Source: Clostridiaceae bacterium
GTDB taxonomy: Bacteria; Bacillota; Clostridia; Oscillospirales; Acutalibacteraceae
NCBI GenBank assembly: GCA_904501675.1
Contig: CAJGCL010000008.1
Location: 1-30,216, forward strand
DNA: 30,216 nt
Direction: 5' to 3'
Shown: piece by piece, positions 24,489 to 30,216 of the stretch
How positions within the stretch are numbered: position 1 is the stretch's first letter
How the letters are laid out: each line of letters starts with the position of its first letter
The notes under the pieces: model-generated
Told to the model about the DNA's origin: nothing
What the model saw: the letters and a program-made list of their open reading frames with translations, nothing else
Databases searched by the model: none
Program-made: the position numbers and the translations under genes

Positions 24489-26060
24489 TTGAGAGAAATA
24501 AAAATTTTAGATTGTACACTTCGCGATGGCGGGTGTGTAAACAATTTTGAATTCGGTAACCGATATATGAGAGAAATTCTTGACGGAATTGAAAAGTCAG
24601 GCGTTGAAATCATAGAATTGGGATATATTGATGAGAAGGCAGGTTCTTACAAGAACAGAACCCAGTTTATTAATGAACAGGTTATTCCGGATAATTATAT
24701 GTTATGCAAAAAACCGGAAAAAACCTATGTTGCTATGGTGGATTATGGTAAATATAATCCGGATAAGTTATCACTATATACCGAAAAAGGTATTGATGGT
24801 ATACGTCTTGCTTTTCATAAAAAAGATAGGAAGAATATTATTGAGTGGGGTAGGAAAATTCTCGATAAGGGATACCAACTTTTTATTCAACCCATGACAT
24901 GTTTAAGATATTCTGACGAAGAAATGGTGGATTTAATAAATGATGTTAATGAAAAACTTCCTGATGCAACAGCGTTCTATATTGTTGATAGCTTTGGCGA
25001 AATGAGATTGAATGATTTAAACAGAATTGTGCACATTGTTGATCATGCTCTTTCGTCGGATATTGCTATGGGTCTTCATTCGCACAACAATCTTCAACTT
25101 TCGTATTCAAATGCAGTAACGTTACTAAACTATCCCACAAAAAGGAAATTAATATTTGATGCATCTATAATGGGAATGGGAAAAGGTGCAGGCAATATGA
25201 ATACTGAATTGTTTGCAGAGCATTTGAAGTTATATGAAGGAAAGGCTTATGAAATAACGCCACTTTTAGATGTCATTGATAAGGTTATTAATCAGATTAA
25301 AGAAAATTTCTCTTGGGGATATTCTGTAGAGTATTATTTATCTGCGGCAAACCGCTGTACTCCAAGCTATGCCTCATATTTTTATAAAAAGCATATGCTT
25401 TCCATAAGTCAGGTGGCAGAATTGCTTGATCTTATTGCAGAGGAAAAGAAGATTTCCTTTGACAAGAATTATGCAGAGGAGCTATATTATACCTATAATG
25501 CAAAAGCATACAATGACGAAAGCGATATAAAGAAGCTTGCTGAAATTGTTCGAGAAAAAAGAGTGTTGCTTGTAGCTCCCGGAAGAAGTGTGGAAAGGCA
25601 CATTAAAGAAATTGTAAAGTATTCAGAACAGGATGATGTAGTTTCAATCGCTTTGAATGTGTATCCGCCAATCGATGTGGATTTTGTGTTTGCTTCAAAA
25701 GAAACTGTTCTTGATTCCATTGAAAATGATTCACAGAAAATTATAGTAACATCAAACACAAAAACAGAAAAGGGTATTAAAATAAATTACGCTACATGGA
25801 CTAAGTGGAGTGGCGGTAATTCTGACAGTGCTCTTATTGTAATGTTAAATGTGCTAAAGTATATCGGTGTTAAGAATGTTGCATTAGCAGGCTGCGATGG
25901 CTTTGAGGCGGATGTGGATTGCAATTATTTTGATGAAAAGTTGAAGCGTCCCGTAACAAAGGAGCAGGCAGAAAGAAGAAATGCCAGAGCAAAGAACTTT
26001 TTAGATGATATGAAGAAACAAATAGAAATTTCCTTTATCACGCCATCAAAATATCAATAA
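24489..26060 (+). CDS. DRE-TIM aldolase fused to a DUF115-like domain
   Basis: A 523-residue two-domain protein. Residues 1-285 are a DRE-TIM metallolyase barrel (HMG-CoA lyase / 4-hydroxy-2-oxovalerate aldolase superfamily): LDCTLRDGG at 7-15 gives R12 and metal-binding D13, GLHSHNN at 195-201 gives the metal histidines H197 and H199, and GAGNMNTEL at 233-241 closes the site. About 285-350 is a helical linker. Residues 357-523 repeat the motif order of the DUF115-like protein at 22819: LLVAPGRSV (360-368), ALN (388-390), FVFAS (399-403) and a helix-strand segment ending LAGCD (466-470). The start is TTG at 24489, with AAGGAG (24474-24479) 9 nt upstream. Family members make or cleave 2-oxo-acid aldols. 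Here the barrel probably builds a ulosonic acid from pyruvate. The role of the second domain is inferred. Confidence 0.82.
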   Translation: MREIKILDCTLRDGGCVNNFEFGNRYMREILDGIEKSGVEIIELGYIDEKAGSYKNRTQFINEQVIPDNYMLCKKPEKTYVAMVDYGKYNPDKLSLYTEKGIDGIRLAFHKKDRKNIIEWGRKILDKGYQLFIQPMTCLRYSDEEMVDLINDVNEKLPDATAFYIVDSFGEMRLNDLNRIVHIVDHALSSDIAMGLHSHNNLQLSYSNAVTLLNYPTKRKLIFDASIMGMGKGAGNMNTELFAEHLKLYEGKAYEITPLLDVIDKVINQIKENFSWGYSVEYYLSAANRCTPSYASYFYKKHMLSISQVAELLDLIAEEKKISFDKNYAEELYYTYNAKAYNDESDIKKLAEIVREKRVLLVAPGRSVERHIKEIVKYSEQDDVVSIALNVYPPIDVDFVFASKETVLDSIENDSQKIIVTSNTKTEKGIKINYATWTKWSGGNSDSALIVMLNVLKYIGVKNVALAGCDGFEADVDCNYFDEKLKRPVTKEQAERRNARAKNFLDDMKKQIEISFITPSKYQ

Positions 26061-26074
26061 GCGAGAGGTAGTGT

Positions 26075-26563
26075 ATGAATAGAATAAAACTACTTATTTT
26101 GGATGTTGACGGCACACTAACAGATGGTAAGGTGTATATGGGTGAAAAAGGCGAGGTTATGAAGGCTTTTGACATCAAAGATGGTTATGGTTTACGAAAC
26201 ATCTTGCCTATGCATGAGATTAGACCTGTAATAATAACGGGTAGAAAAAGCAAGATTTTAGAGAAACGCTGTGAGGAACTAAATATTACTATGTTCTTTC
26301 AGGGTGTGGACAATAAGCTCGAGATTTTTAAAGAGATTGCACTGAGGGAAAGTATATGTATAAATGAAACCGCATATGTGGGAGATGACCTGAATGATAT
26401 GGAGTGCATGATTTATATAAAAGAAGGTGGTGGCATTTTAGGATGCCCTGCTGATGCGGTTGAAAAGATTAAGGATATATGTGATTTTGTATCATCGAAA
26501 AACGGCGGGAATGGTGCAGTGAGAGAGTTTATTGAATTTATTTGTGAGAGACAAGGAAAATGA
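26075..26563 (+). CDS. KdsC-like HAD phosphatase
   Basis: A 162-residue capless (C0) HAD phosphatase of the KdsC family, which dephosphorylates 3-deoxy-ulosonate 8-phosphates or 9-phosphates before CMP activation. Motif I is LDVDGTLTDG with nucleophile D10 and D12, motif II is TGR at 55-57, motif III is K81 in DNKLE, and motif IV is GDDLND at 103-108. The size and lack of a cap are characteristic. GAGAGG lies before the ATG. Placement between the aldolase fusion and the epimerase, next to a KdsB-like gene, supports a role in ulosonic acid synthesis. Similar HAD modules occur with sialic and pseudaminic acid pathways, so the substrate is not certain. Confidence 0.9.
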   Translation: MNRIKLLILDVDGTLTDGKVYMGEKGEVMKAFDIKDGYGLRNILPMHEIRPVIITGRKSKILEKRCEELNITMFFQGVDNKLEIFKEIALRESICINETAYVGDDLNDMECMIYIKEGGGILGCPADAVEKIKDICDFVSSKNGGNGAVREFIEFICERQGK

Positions 26564-26567
26564 TCAA

Positions 26568-27665
26568 ATGAAAAAAGTAATGCTTGTTTTCGGTACGAGA
26601 CCGGAGGCTATAAAAATGTGCCCGTTGGTAAACGAATTAAAGAGTAGAAAAGAGCTTGAAACTGTTGTTTGTGTTACAGGTCAGCATCGTCAGATGCTCG
26701 ACCAGGTGCTTGAGGCTTTCGATGTAAAGCCTGACTACGACCTTTCTATTATGAAGGAGCGTCAGACACTTTTTGATGTTACCACAAATATTCTTAACTC
26801 AATAAAGGAAGTTCTCGAAAAGGAACAACCAAACGTTGTGCTTGTTCATGGTGATACATCAACAACCTTTGTTACAGCTCTTGCGTGCTTCTATTTGCAG
26901 ATTCCTGTAGGCCATGTTGAAGCAGGTCTTCGTACATACAATATTTACTCTCCATATCCTGAGGAGTTTAATCGTCAGGCAGTAGGTATTGTAAGTCAGT
27001 TTAATTTTGCTCCTACAGAGCTTTCAAGAGATAATCTTGTGCGCGAAGGCAAGGATGAAAGCAAAATATATATTACAGGTAATACAGCTATAGATGCTCT
27101 TAAAACAACAGTTAAGGAAGATTACTCTCACCCTGAATTAGAGTGGGCAAAGGGTAGCCGTCTTATTATGATAACAGCTCACCGTAGAGAAAATCTTGGT
27201 GAGCCGATGAAGAATATGTTCAGAGCTATTCGTAGGGTTATGGACGAAAACCCTGACGTTAAGGCTATTTATCCAATCCATATGAACCCTGTTGTTCGTG
27301 AAACAGCAAACTCAATTTTAGGCGACGACGAAAGAATTCACATTATCGAACCACTTGAGGTTCTTGATTTTCATAATTTCCTTAATAAAAGTTATCTTAT
27401 TCTTACAGATTCAGGTGGTATTCAGGAGGAGGCTCCTTCTCTTGGTAAACCAGTGCTTGTTATGAGAGATACTACAGAACGTCCTGAGGGCATTAAGGCG
27501 GGCACTTTGAAGCTTGTTGGTACAGAGGAAGAAACAATTTACAATGAGTTTACAAGGCTTCTTACAGATGAGGAAGAGTATAATAAAATGAGTCAGGCAT
27601 CAAATCCATATGGTGATGGCTTCGCTTGTAAGAGAATAGCAGATATTCTTATTGAAAAGCTTTAA
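26568..27665 (+). CDS. wecB: UDP-N-acetylglucosamine 2-epimerase, non-hydrolysing
   Basis: A 365-residue GT-B fold epimerase that converts UDP-GlcNAc to UDP-ManNAc. The opening VFGTRPEAIKM, then VHGDTST, HVEAGLRTY, PEEFNRQ, TGNTAIDAL, TAHRRENLG and the C-terminal SGGIQEEAP and RDTTERPEG segments are all canonical for the WecB/MnaA type. The ATG at 26568 is favoured, with AAGGA at 26553-26557 and the first strand following at once; a TTG at 26532 inside the previous gene would add 12 residues. As the last gene of the operon it probably supplies ManNAc units for the polymer or a teichoic-type linkage unit. Codon use looks biased as in expressed housekeeping genes. A strong terminator follows. 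Confidence 0.95.
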   Translation: MKKVMLVFGTRPEAIKMCPLVNELKSRKELETVVCVTGQHRQMLDQVLEAFDVKPDYDLSIMKERQTLFDVTTNILNSIKEVLEKEQPNVVLVHGDTSTTFVTALACFYLQIPVGHVEAGLRTYNIYSPYPEEFNRQAVGIVSQFNFAPTELSRDNLVREGKDESKIYITGNTAIDALKTTVKEDYSHPELEWAKGSRLIMITAHRRENLGEPMKNMFRAIRRVMDENPDVKAIYPIHMNPVVRETANSILGDDERIHIIEPLEVLDFHNFLNKSYLILTDSGGIQEEAPSLGKPVLVMRDTTERPEGIKAGTLKLVGTEEETIYNEFTRLLTDEEEYNKMSQASNPYGDGFACKRIADILIEKL

Positions 27666-27670
27666 TATAT

Positions 27671-27708
27671 AAAAAATCTCGGTCTTTTATGACCGAGATT
27701 TTTATTTT
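27671..27708. terminator. Bidirectional intrinsic terminator between convergent operons
   Basis: A 13-bp perfect inverted repeat with arms at 27672-27684 and 27691-27703, a six-base loop and a core of CTCGGTC/GACCGAG. It has a T-run on the right for the + strand and an A-run on the left that gives a T-run on the - strand. It can stop both the polysaccharide operon and the converging decarboxylase operon. Confidence 0.92.
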
Positions 27709-27718
27709 AATTTGACTT

Positions 27719-28834
27719 TTATTTACCACCAAAAACAGCAAGTAAGAAGCCTGCGGCAACAGCGGAGCCGATAACACCTGCAACATTTGGTCCCATAGCG
27801 TGCATAAGAAGGAAGTTTGTTGGATTGTATTTTCTGCCTTCATTCTGAGCAACGCGGGCAGCCATTGGAACTGCAGAAACGCCTGCCGCACCAATAAGAG
27901 GATTGATTTTGCCGCCTGTAATGAGGTAAAGGAGCTTACCAAAGAACACACCGCCTGCTGTGGAGAAGGCAAATGCCGCAAGACCGAGACCGATAATGAG
28001 GAGTGTTTTTACCTGAAGGAAGTCTTGTCCGTTTGCTGTTGCGCCAACACAAACGCCTAACATAATTGTAACAATATTCATAAGAGCGTTCTGTGCTGTG
28101 TCGGAAAGTCTTTCGGTAACACCGCATTCACGGAAAAGGTTACCAAGCATAAGCATACCTAAAAGCGGAACAACAGAAGGAAGAAGAAGGGCACAGAAGA
28201 TAAGTACAGCAACAGGGAAGATAATCTTTTCTGTTTTAGATACCTTTCTTAATTGCTTCATCTCAACCTTGCGTTCTTTTTCTGTGGTAAGAAGCTTCAT
28301 AATCTTAGGTTGAATAATCGGAATAAGTGCCATATAAGAGTACGCTGCCAATGCAATAGGAGCCAATAAGTGCGAAGCTAATTTCGACGTAAGGAAGATA
28401 GCTGTCGGGCCGTCAGCACCACCGATGATTGCAATTGATGCAGCTTCCTGTGGAGTAAACTGCCCTGATGCCATAGCCATAAGGAAAGCAGCATAAACAC
28501 CAAGCTGAGCAGCTGCGCCTAAAAGAAGGCTTACAGGGTTTGAGAGGAGTGGGCCGAAGTCTGTCATAGCGCCAACCCCCATAAATATAAGGCATGGGAA
28601 AAGACTTGACTTAACGCCCACATAAAGAATTCTCAGAACACCTGAATCATACCAATGGGCGCCTTCGACAGCAGCTTGGCCATAGCTTCCCAGCTCGCCG
28701 CCTGTGGTGTCAAGCATAATGTTGGCACCGGGCATATTTGCAAGAAGAATACCAAACGCAATAGGAACAAGAAGAAGGGGTTCAAACTTGAATCTGATTG
28801 CTAATACGAGAAAGACGATTGCCACGCCTATCAT
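27719..28834 (-). CDS. oadB: Sodium-translocating decarboxylase beta subunit
   Basis: Integral membrane beta subunit of the biotin-dependent sodium-pump decarboxylase family (oxaloacetate, methylmalonyl-CoA or glutaconyl-CoA type), which decarboxylates carboxybiotin and exports sodium. The given 371-residue product has about ten membrane helices and the conserved GGADGPTAIF at 138-147 with the sodium/proton-binding D141, plus the LMHAMGPNVAGVIGS region near the end. The N-terminus looks short: in-frame codons upstream, from about 28915, encode family-like residues (NILANLWEQSG) preceding the first ATG, with AAGGA at 28923-28919. The true start may therefore be a non-AUG codon near 28915-28907, giving 396-398 residues. 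The gene is last in the operon and ends 10 bases from the terminator region. Confidence 0.94.
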   Translation of the reverse strand: MIGVAIVFLVLAIRFKFEPLLLVPIAFGILLANMPGANIMLDTTGGELGSYGQAAVEGAHWYDSGVLRILYVGVKSSLFPCLIFMGVGAMTDFGPLLSNPVSLLLGAAAQLGVYAAFLMAMASGQFTPQEAASIAIIGGADGPTAIFLTSKLASHLLAPIALAAYSYMALIPIIQPKIMKLLTTEKERKVEMKQLRKVSKTEKIIFPVAVLIFCALLLPSVVPLLGMLMLGNLFRECGVTERLSDTAQNALMNIVTIMLGVCVGATANGQDFLQVKTLLIIGLGLAAFAFSTAGGVFFGKLLYLITGGKINPLIGAAGVSAVPMAARVAQNEGRKYNPTNFLLMHAMGPNVAGVIGSAVAAGFLLAVFGGK

Positions 28835-28935
28835 TATAACATTTTCAACCTGAAGAGCATGAAGACCCGACTGTTCCCAAAGATTTGCTAAAATATTTGA
28901 AATATCTATGATAATCAGTCCTTAATTTAATTTTA

Positions 28936-28979
28936 CAAAAATATCAGGGGAAGTTTATCCGTCAGGATACGCTTCCCCT
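28936..28979 (-). terminator. Probable intra-operon attenuator between biotin carrier and beta subunit genes
   Basis: On the minus strand an 8-bp GC-rich stem (AGGGGAAG with CTTCCCCT at 28979-28972 and 28953-28946) continues through a small internal loop to five more pairs (28969-28965 with 28960-28956) and a four-base loop. A T-rich stretch follows at about 28945-28936. The structure lies 18 nt after the carrier stop codon and before the beta ribosome binding site, so partial termination or protection of the upstream mRNA is likely. Confidence 0.75.
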
Positions 28980-28997
28980 TGGTTTAAGCTTTAAAAC

Positions 28998-29408
28998 TTA
29001 GATAACAGCAAGAACGTCATCTGTGTTAACAGTTGTACCCTTAGGAGCATTGATTGACTTAACAGTACCATCGCAAGGAGCAACGATATCGTTTTCCATT
29101 TTCATAGCTTCAAGAACAACGATAACATCACCTGCTTTAACTGCATCGCCAACATTTTTCTTAACTGCAAGGATTGTACCCGGCATCGGAGCTTTAACCT
29201 GTGTGCCGTCTGCAGAAACAGGAGCCGGAGCAGCAGGTGCTGCAGGAGCCTCAGCAACAGGAGCAGGTGCAGCTGCAGGAGCTGCAACGGGTGCGGCAGC
29301 AGGAGCTGCAACTACGAAAGGAACCTGAGAAACGCCTGTAACGATAGCGTCGCTTTCAGTAACATCTACTTCATAAATTTTACCGTTTAATGTAACATTA
29401 TATTTCAT
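28998..29408 (-). CDS. Biotin carboxyl carrier subunit
   Basis: A 136-residue biotin carrier of a sodium-pump decarboxylase (gcdC/mmdC type). The C-terminal biotinyl domain at about 70-136 has EAMKM with the biotin-accepting K103. The N-terminal 30 residues are a short domain starting MKYNVTLNGKIYEVDV, and about 33-65 is an Ala/Pro-rich flexible linker that lets the biotin swing between the carboxyltransferase and the membrane subunit. GGAGGG, which overlaps the end of the gamma-like gene, is the ribosome binding site. It sits between the gamma-like and beta genes, as expected for the complex. Confidence 0.95.
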   Translation of the reverse strand: MKYNVTLNGKIYEVDVTESDAIVTGVSQVPFVVAAPAAAPVAAPAAAPAPVAEAPAAPAAPAPVSADGTQVKAPMPGTILAVKKNVGDAVKAGDVIVVLEAMKMENDIVAPCDGTVKSINAPKGTTVNTDDVLAVI

Positions 29409-29411
29409 GAT

Positions 29412-29930
29412 TTAACCCTCCACTAATTTTATTGAGTTGAATATAAGATTTTCTAAAGGAATACCTGTTTTATCTGATGTAATAGCCATAATAGCTGCTG
29501 CATCCTGTTCTTCTACGTTTTCAAGAACAGGGTCCTGATTAAGTCTTTTAATTGACTTGAAATCGAGACGAGAAAGGTCAATTCCTGTTTTGTGGGATGT
29601 AATAGCCATTAAAACTGCTGCATCCTGCTCGGAAACGCCGTCAAGAACAACATATCCCGGAATATGAGGTATTTCGGGAGCCGCTTCTTCAACAACTTCT
29701 GCGCTTTCTGAAACAGGGGCTGCGGGAGCAACAGGTGCTGTAGCAGGTGTGGAAGCATCAGCAGGAGCTTTGGTTTTTTCCTTTTTTCCTGCATTTATTA
29801 TCTTTGAGAGAAGAATAACAAAGACTGCAAGAACAGCAAGAACAACAATAACAATACCGAAGCCCAGGCCGGAGATGCCTAATGCACCGCCGAAATTAAG
29901 GCCTTCATTTGCTAAAGGAAGAAATGTCAT
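29412..29930 (-). CDS. OadG family gamma-like subunit with duplicated C-terminal motif
   Basis: A 172-residue small membrane subunit of a sodium-pump decarboxylase. One hydrophobic helix at about 17-43 is followed by a basic stretch and an Ala/Pro/Thr-rich linker (48-88), as in OadG. The C-terminal 80 residues carry two copies of a motif, at about 94-130 and 135-170, each with EQDAA, MAIT and KTGI. They are 120 nt apart in the DNA. AAGGAGG precedes the ATG, 12 nt after the stop of the alpha gene. The subunit anchors the carboxyltransferase and biotin carrier to the beta subunit. The duplicated tail may be a binding site for a partner. Confidence 0.85.
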   Translation of the reverse strand: MTFLPLANEGLNFGGALGISGLGFGIVIVVLAVLAVFVILLSKIINAGKKEKTKAPADASTPATAPVAPAAPVSESAEVVEEAAPEIPHIPGYVVLDGVSEQDAAVLMAITSHKTGIDLSRLDFKSIKRLNQDPVLENVEEQDAAAIMAITSDKTGIPLENLIFNSIKLVEG

Positions 29931-29942
29931 AATAAATCCTCC

Positions 29943-30216
29943 TTAGTCAATAGCTTTGAATTCGTAGGTGTAAATCTTACCTGCCATCTCATCGCGATAA
30001 TCAAAGTAGTTTTCTGCCTGTGTTGGGAATGCGATGTATGAAAGAACATCTTCATCGCTATGAGCTTTTTCGCCGATTTCTGCCTTAGCAGCCTCGAATG
30101 CAGGCTCGAGAGTGTCAGCAAATCTGCCTTCGATACTCTTTGCGTCGCCAAGAATCTGTTTTTTAACATCTTCGTTGATAGCGCCAGGAGCTTTACCATA
30201 TTCACCCATAAGGTAT
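29943..30216 (-). CDS. oadA: Decarboxylase alpha subunit (carboxyltransferase), 3' end only
   Basis: The last about 90 codons of a carboxyltransferase subunit, open through the window edge at 30216, so the start and catalytic barrel are missing. The visible part has GEYGKAPGAIN and the downstream DEDVLSYIAFPTQAE region, which match the C-terminal PYC/OADA conserved domain of oxaloacetate decarboxylase alpha and pyruvate carboxylase subunit B. An ATG at 30209 is internal, not the start. The C-terminus stops without a biotinyl domain, consistent with the separate carrier gene downstream. Next to the gamma, carrier and beta genes, an oxaloacetate or related sodium-pump decarboxylase is likely. 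The partner alpha residues that decide the substrate lie outside the window. Confidence 0.88.
   Translation of the reverse strand, partial: YLMGEYGKAPGAINEDVKKQILGDAKSIEGRFADTLEPAFEAAKAEIGEKAHSDEDVLSYIAFPTQAENYFDYRDEMAGKIYTYEFKAID

Noticed and set aside
29023..29328. Open frame on the + strand rich in Ala, Gly and Thr
   Set aside because: It lies antisense to the Ala/Pro-rich linker and biotinyl domain of the carrier protein; composition alone keeps it open.
1..30216. tRNA, rRNA, CRISPR arrays and insertion sequences
   Set aside because: Intergenic gaps are too short and show no cloverleaf, direct-repeat array, transposase or terminal inverted repeats beyond the terminators listed.

Overview
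The window looks like a low-GC Firmicute chromosome, most likely a gut-type anaerobic Clostridium relative. The signs are purine-rich AGGAGG-like ribosome binding sites, frequent TTG starts, a YqeG-type phosphatase and a biotin-dependent sodium-pump decarboxylase with a separate biotin carrier. The species cannot be named from the sequence. A Negativicute (an LPS-bearing Firmicute) is not excluded and would change how the Kdo-like genes are read.

Region 1 (27-4872, + strand) is a tightly packed housekeeping run: YqeG-like HAD phosphatase, M24B Xaa-Pro peptidase, family 4 Fe-S uracil-DNA glycosylase, an FGGY-type kinase, and a membrane acyltransferase that fits the next region better. It ends at a strong intrinsic terminator (4871-4911).

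Region 2 (4937-27703, + strand) is a surface-polysaccharide locus of 23 genes read from one near-perfect sigma-A promoter (TTGACA, 17 nt, TATAAT) and closed by a bidirectional terminator. No internal gap exceeds about 30 nt. It opens with a sugar-nucleotide aminotransferase and a PglC/WcaJ-like initiating phosphoglycosyltransferase. A four-gene block follows (PLP-enzyme-like protein, GNAT, ATP-grasp ligase, FemAB-like aminoacyltransferase) that could attach an amino acid or acyl group to the glycan. Then come a Wzy-like polymerase, seven glycosyltransferase-like genes of several folds (GT4, GT2, GT32, GT-D), two membrane acyltransferases, a DUF1796 papain-like protein and a Wzx-type flippase. 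The 3' end holds a DUF115/MptE-like protein, a KdsB-like CMP-sugar synthetase, a DRE-TIM aldolase fused to a second DUF115-like domain, a KdsC-like phosphatase and a WecB-type UDP-GlcNAc 2-epimerase. The simplest reading is a Wzx/Wzy capsule or exopolysaccharide carrying an unusual CMP-activated ulosonic acid made without KdsA.

Region 3 (27719-30216, - strand) is a convergent sodium-translocating decarboxylase operon: carboxyltransferase alpha (3' end only), gamma-like membrane subunit with a duplicated C-terminal motif, biotin carrier, and beta subunit. A probable intra-operon attenuator lies before the beta gene, which appears to start at a non-AUG codon.

The most interesting items are the aldolase/DUF115-like fusion and its CMP-sugar neighbours, the possible amino-acid decoration block, and the unusual start of the beta subunit. 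No tRNA, rRNA, insertion sequence or CRISPR array was seen, and no gene-free stretch exceeds 300 bases.
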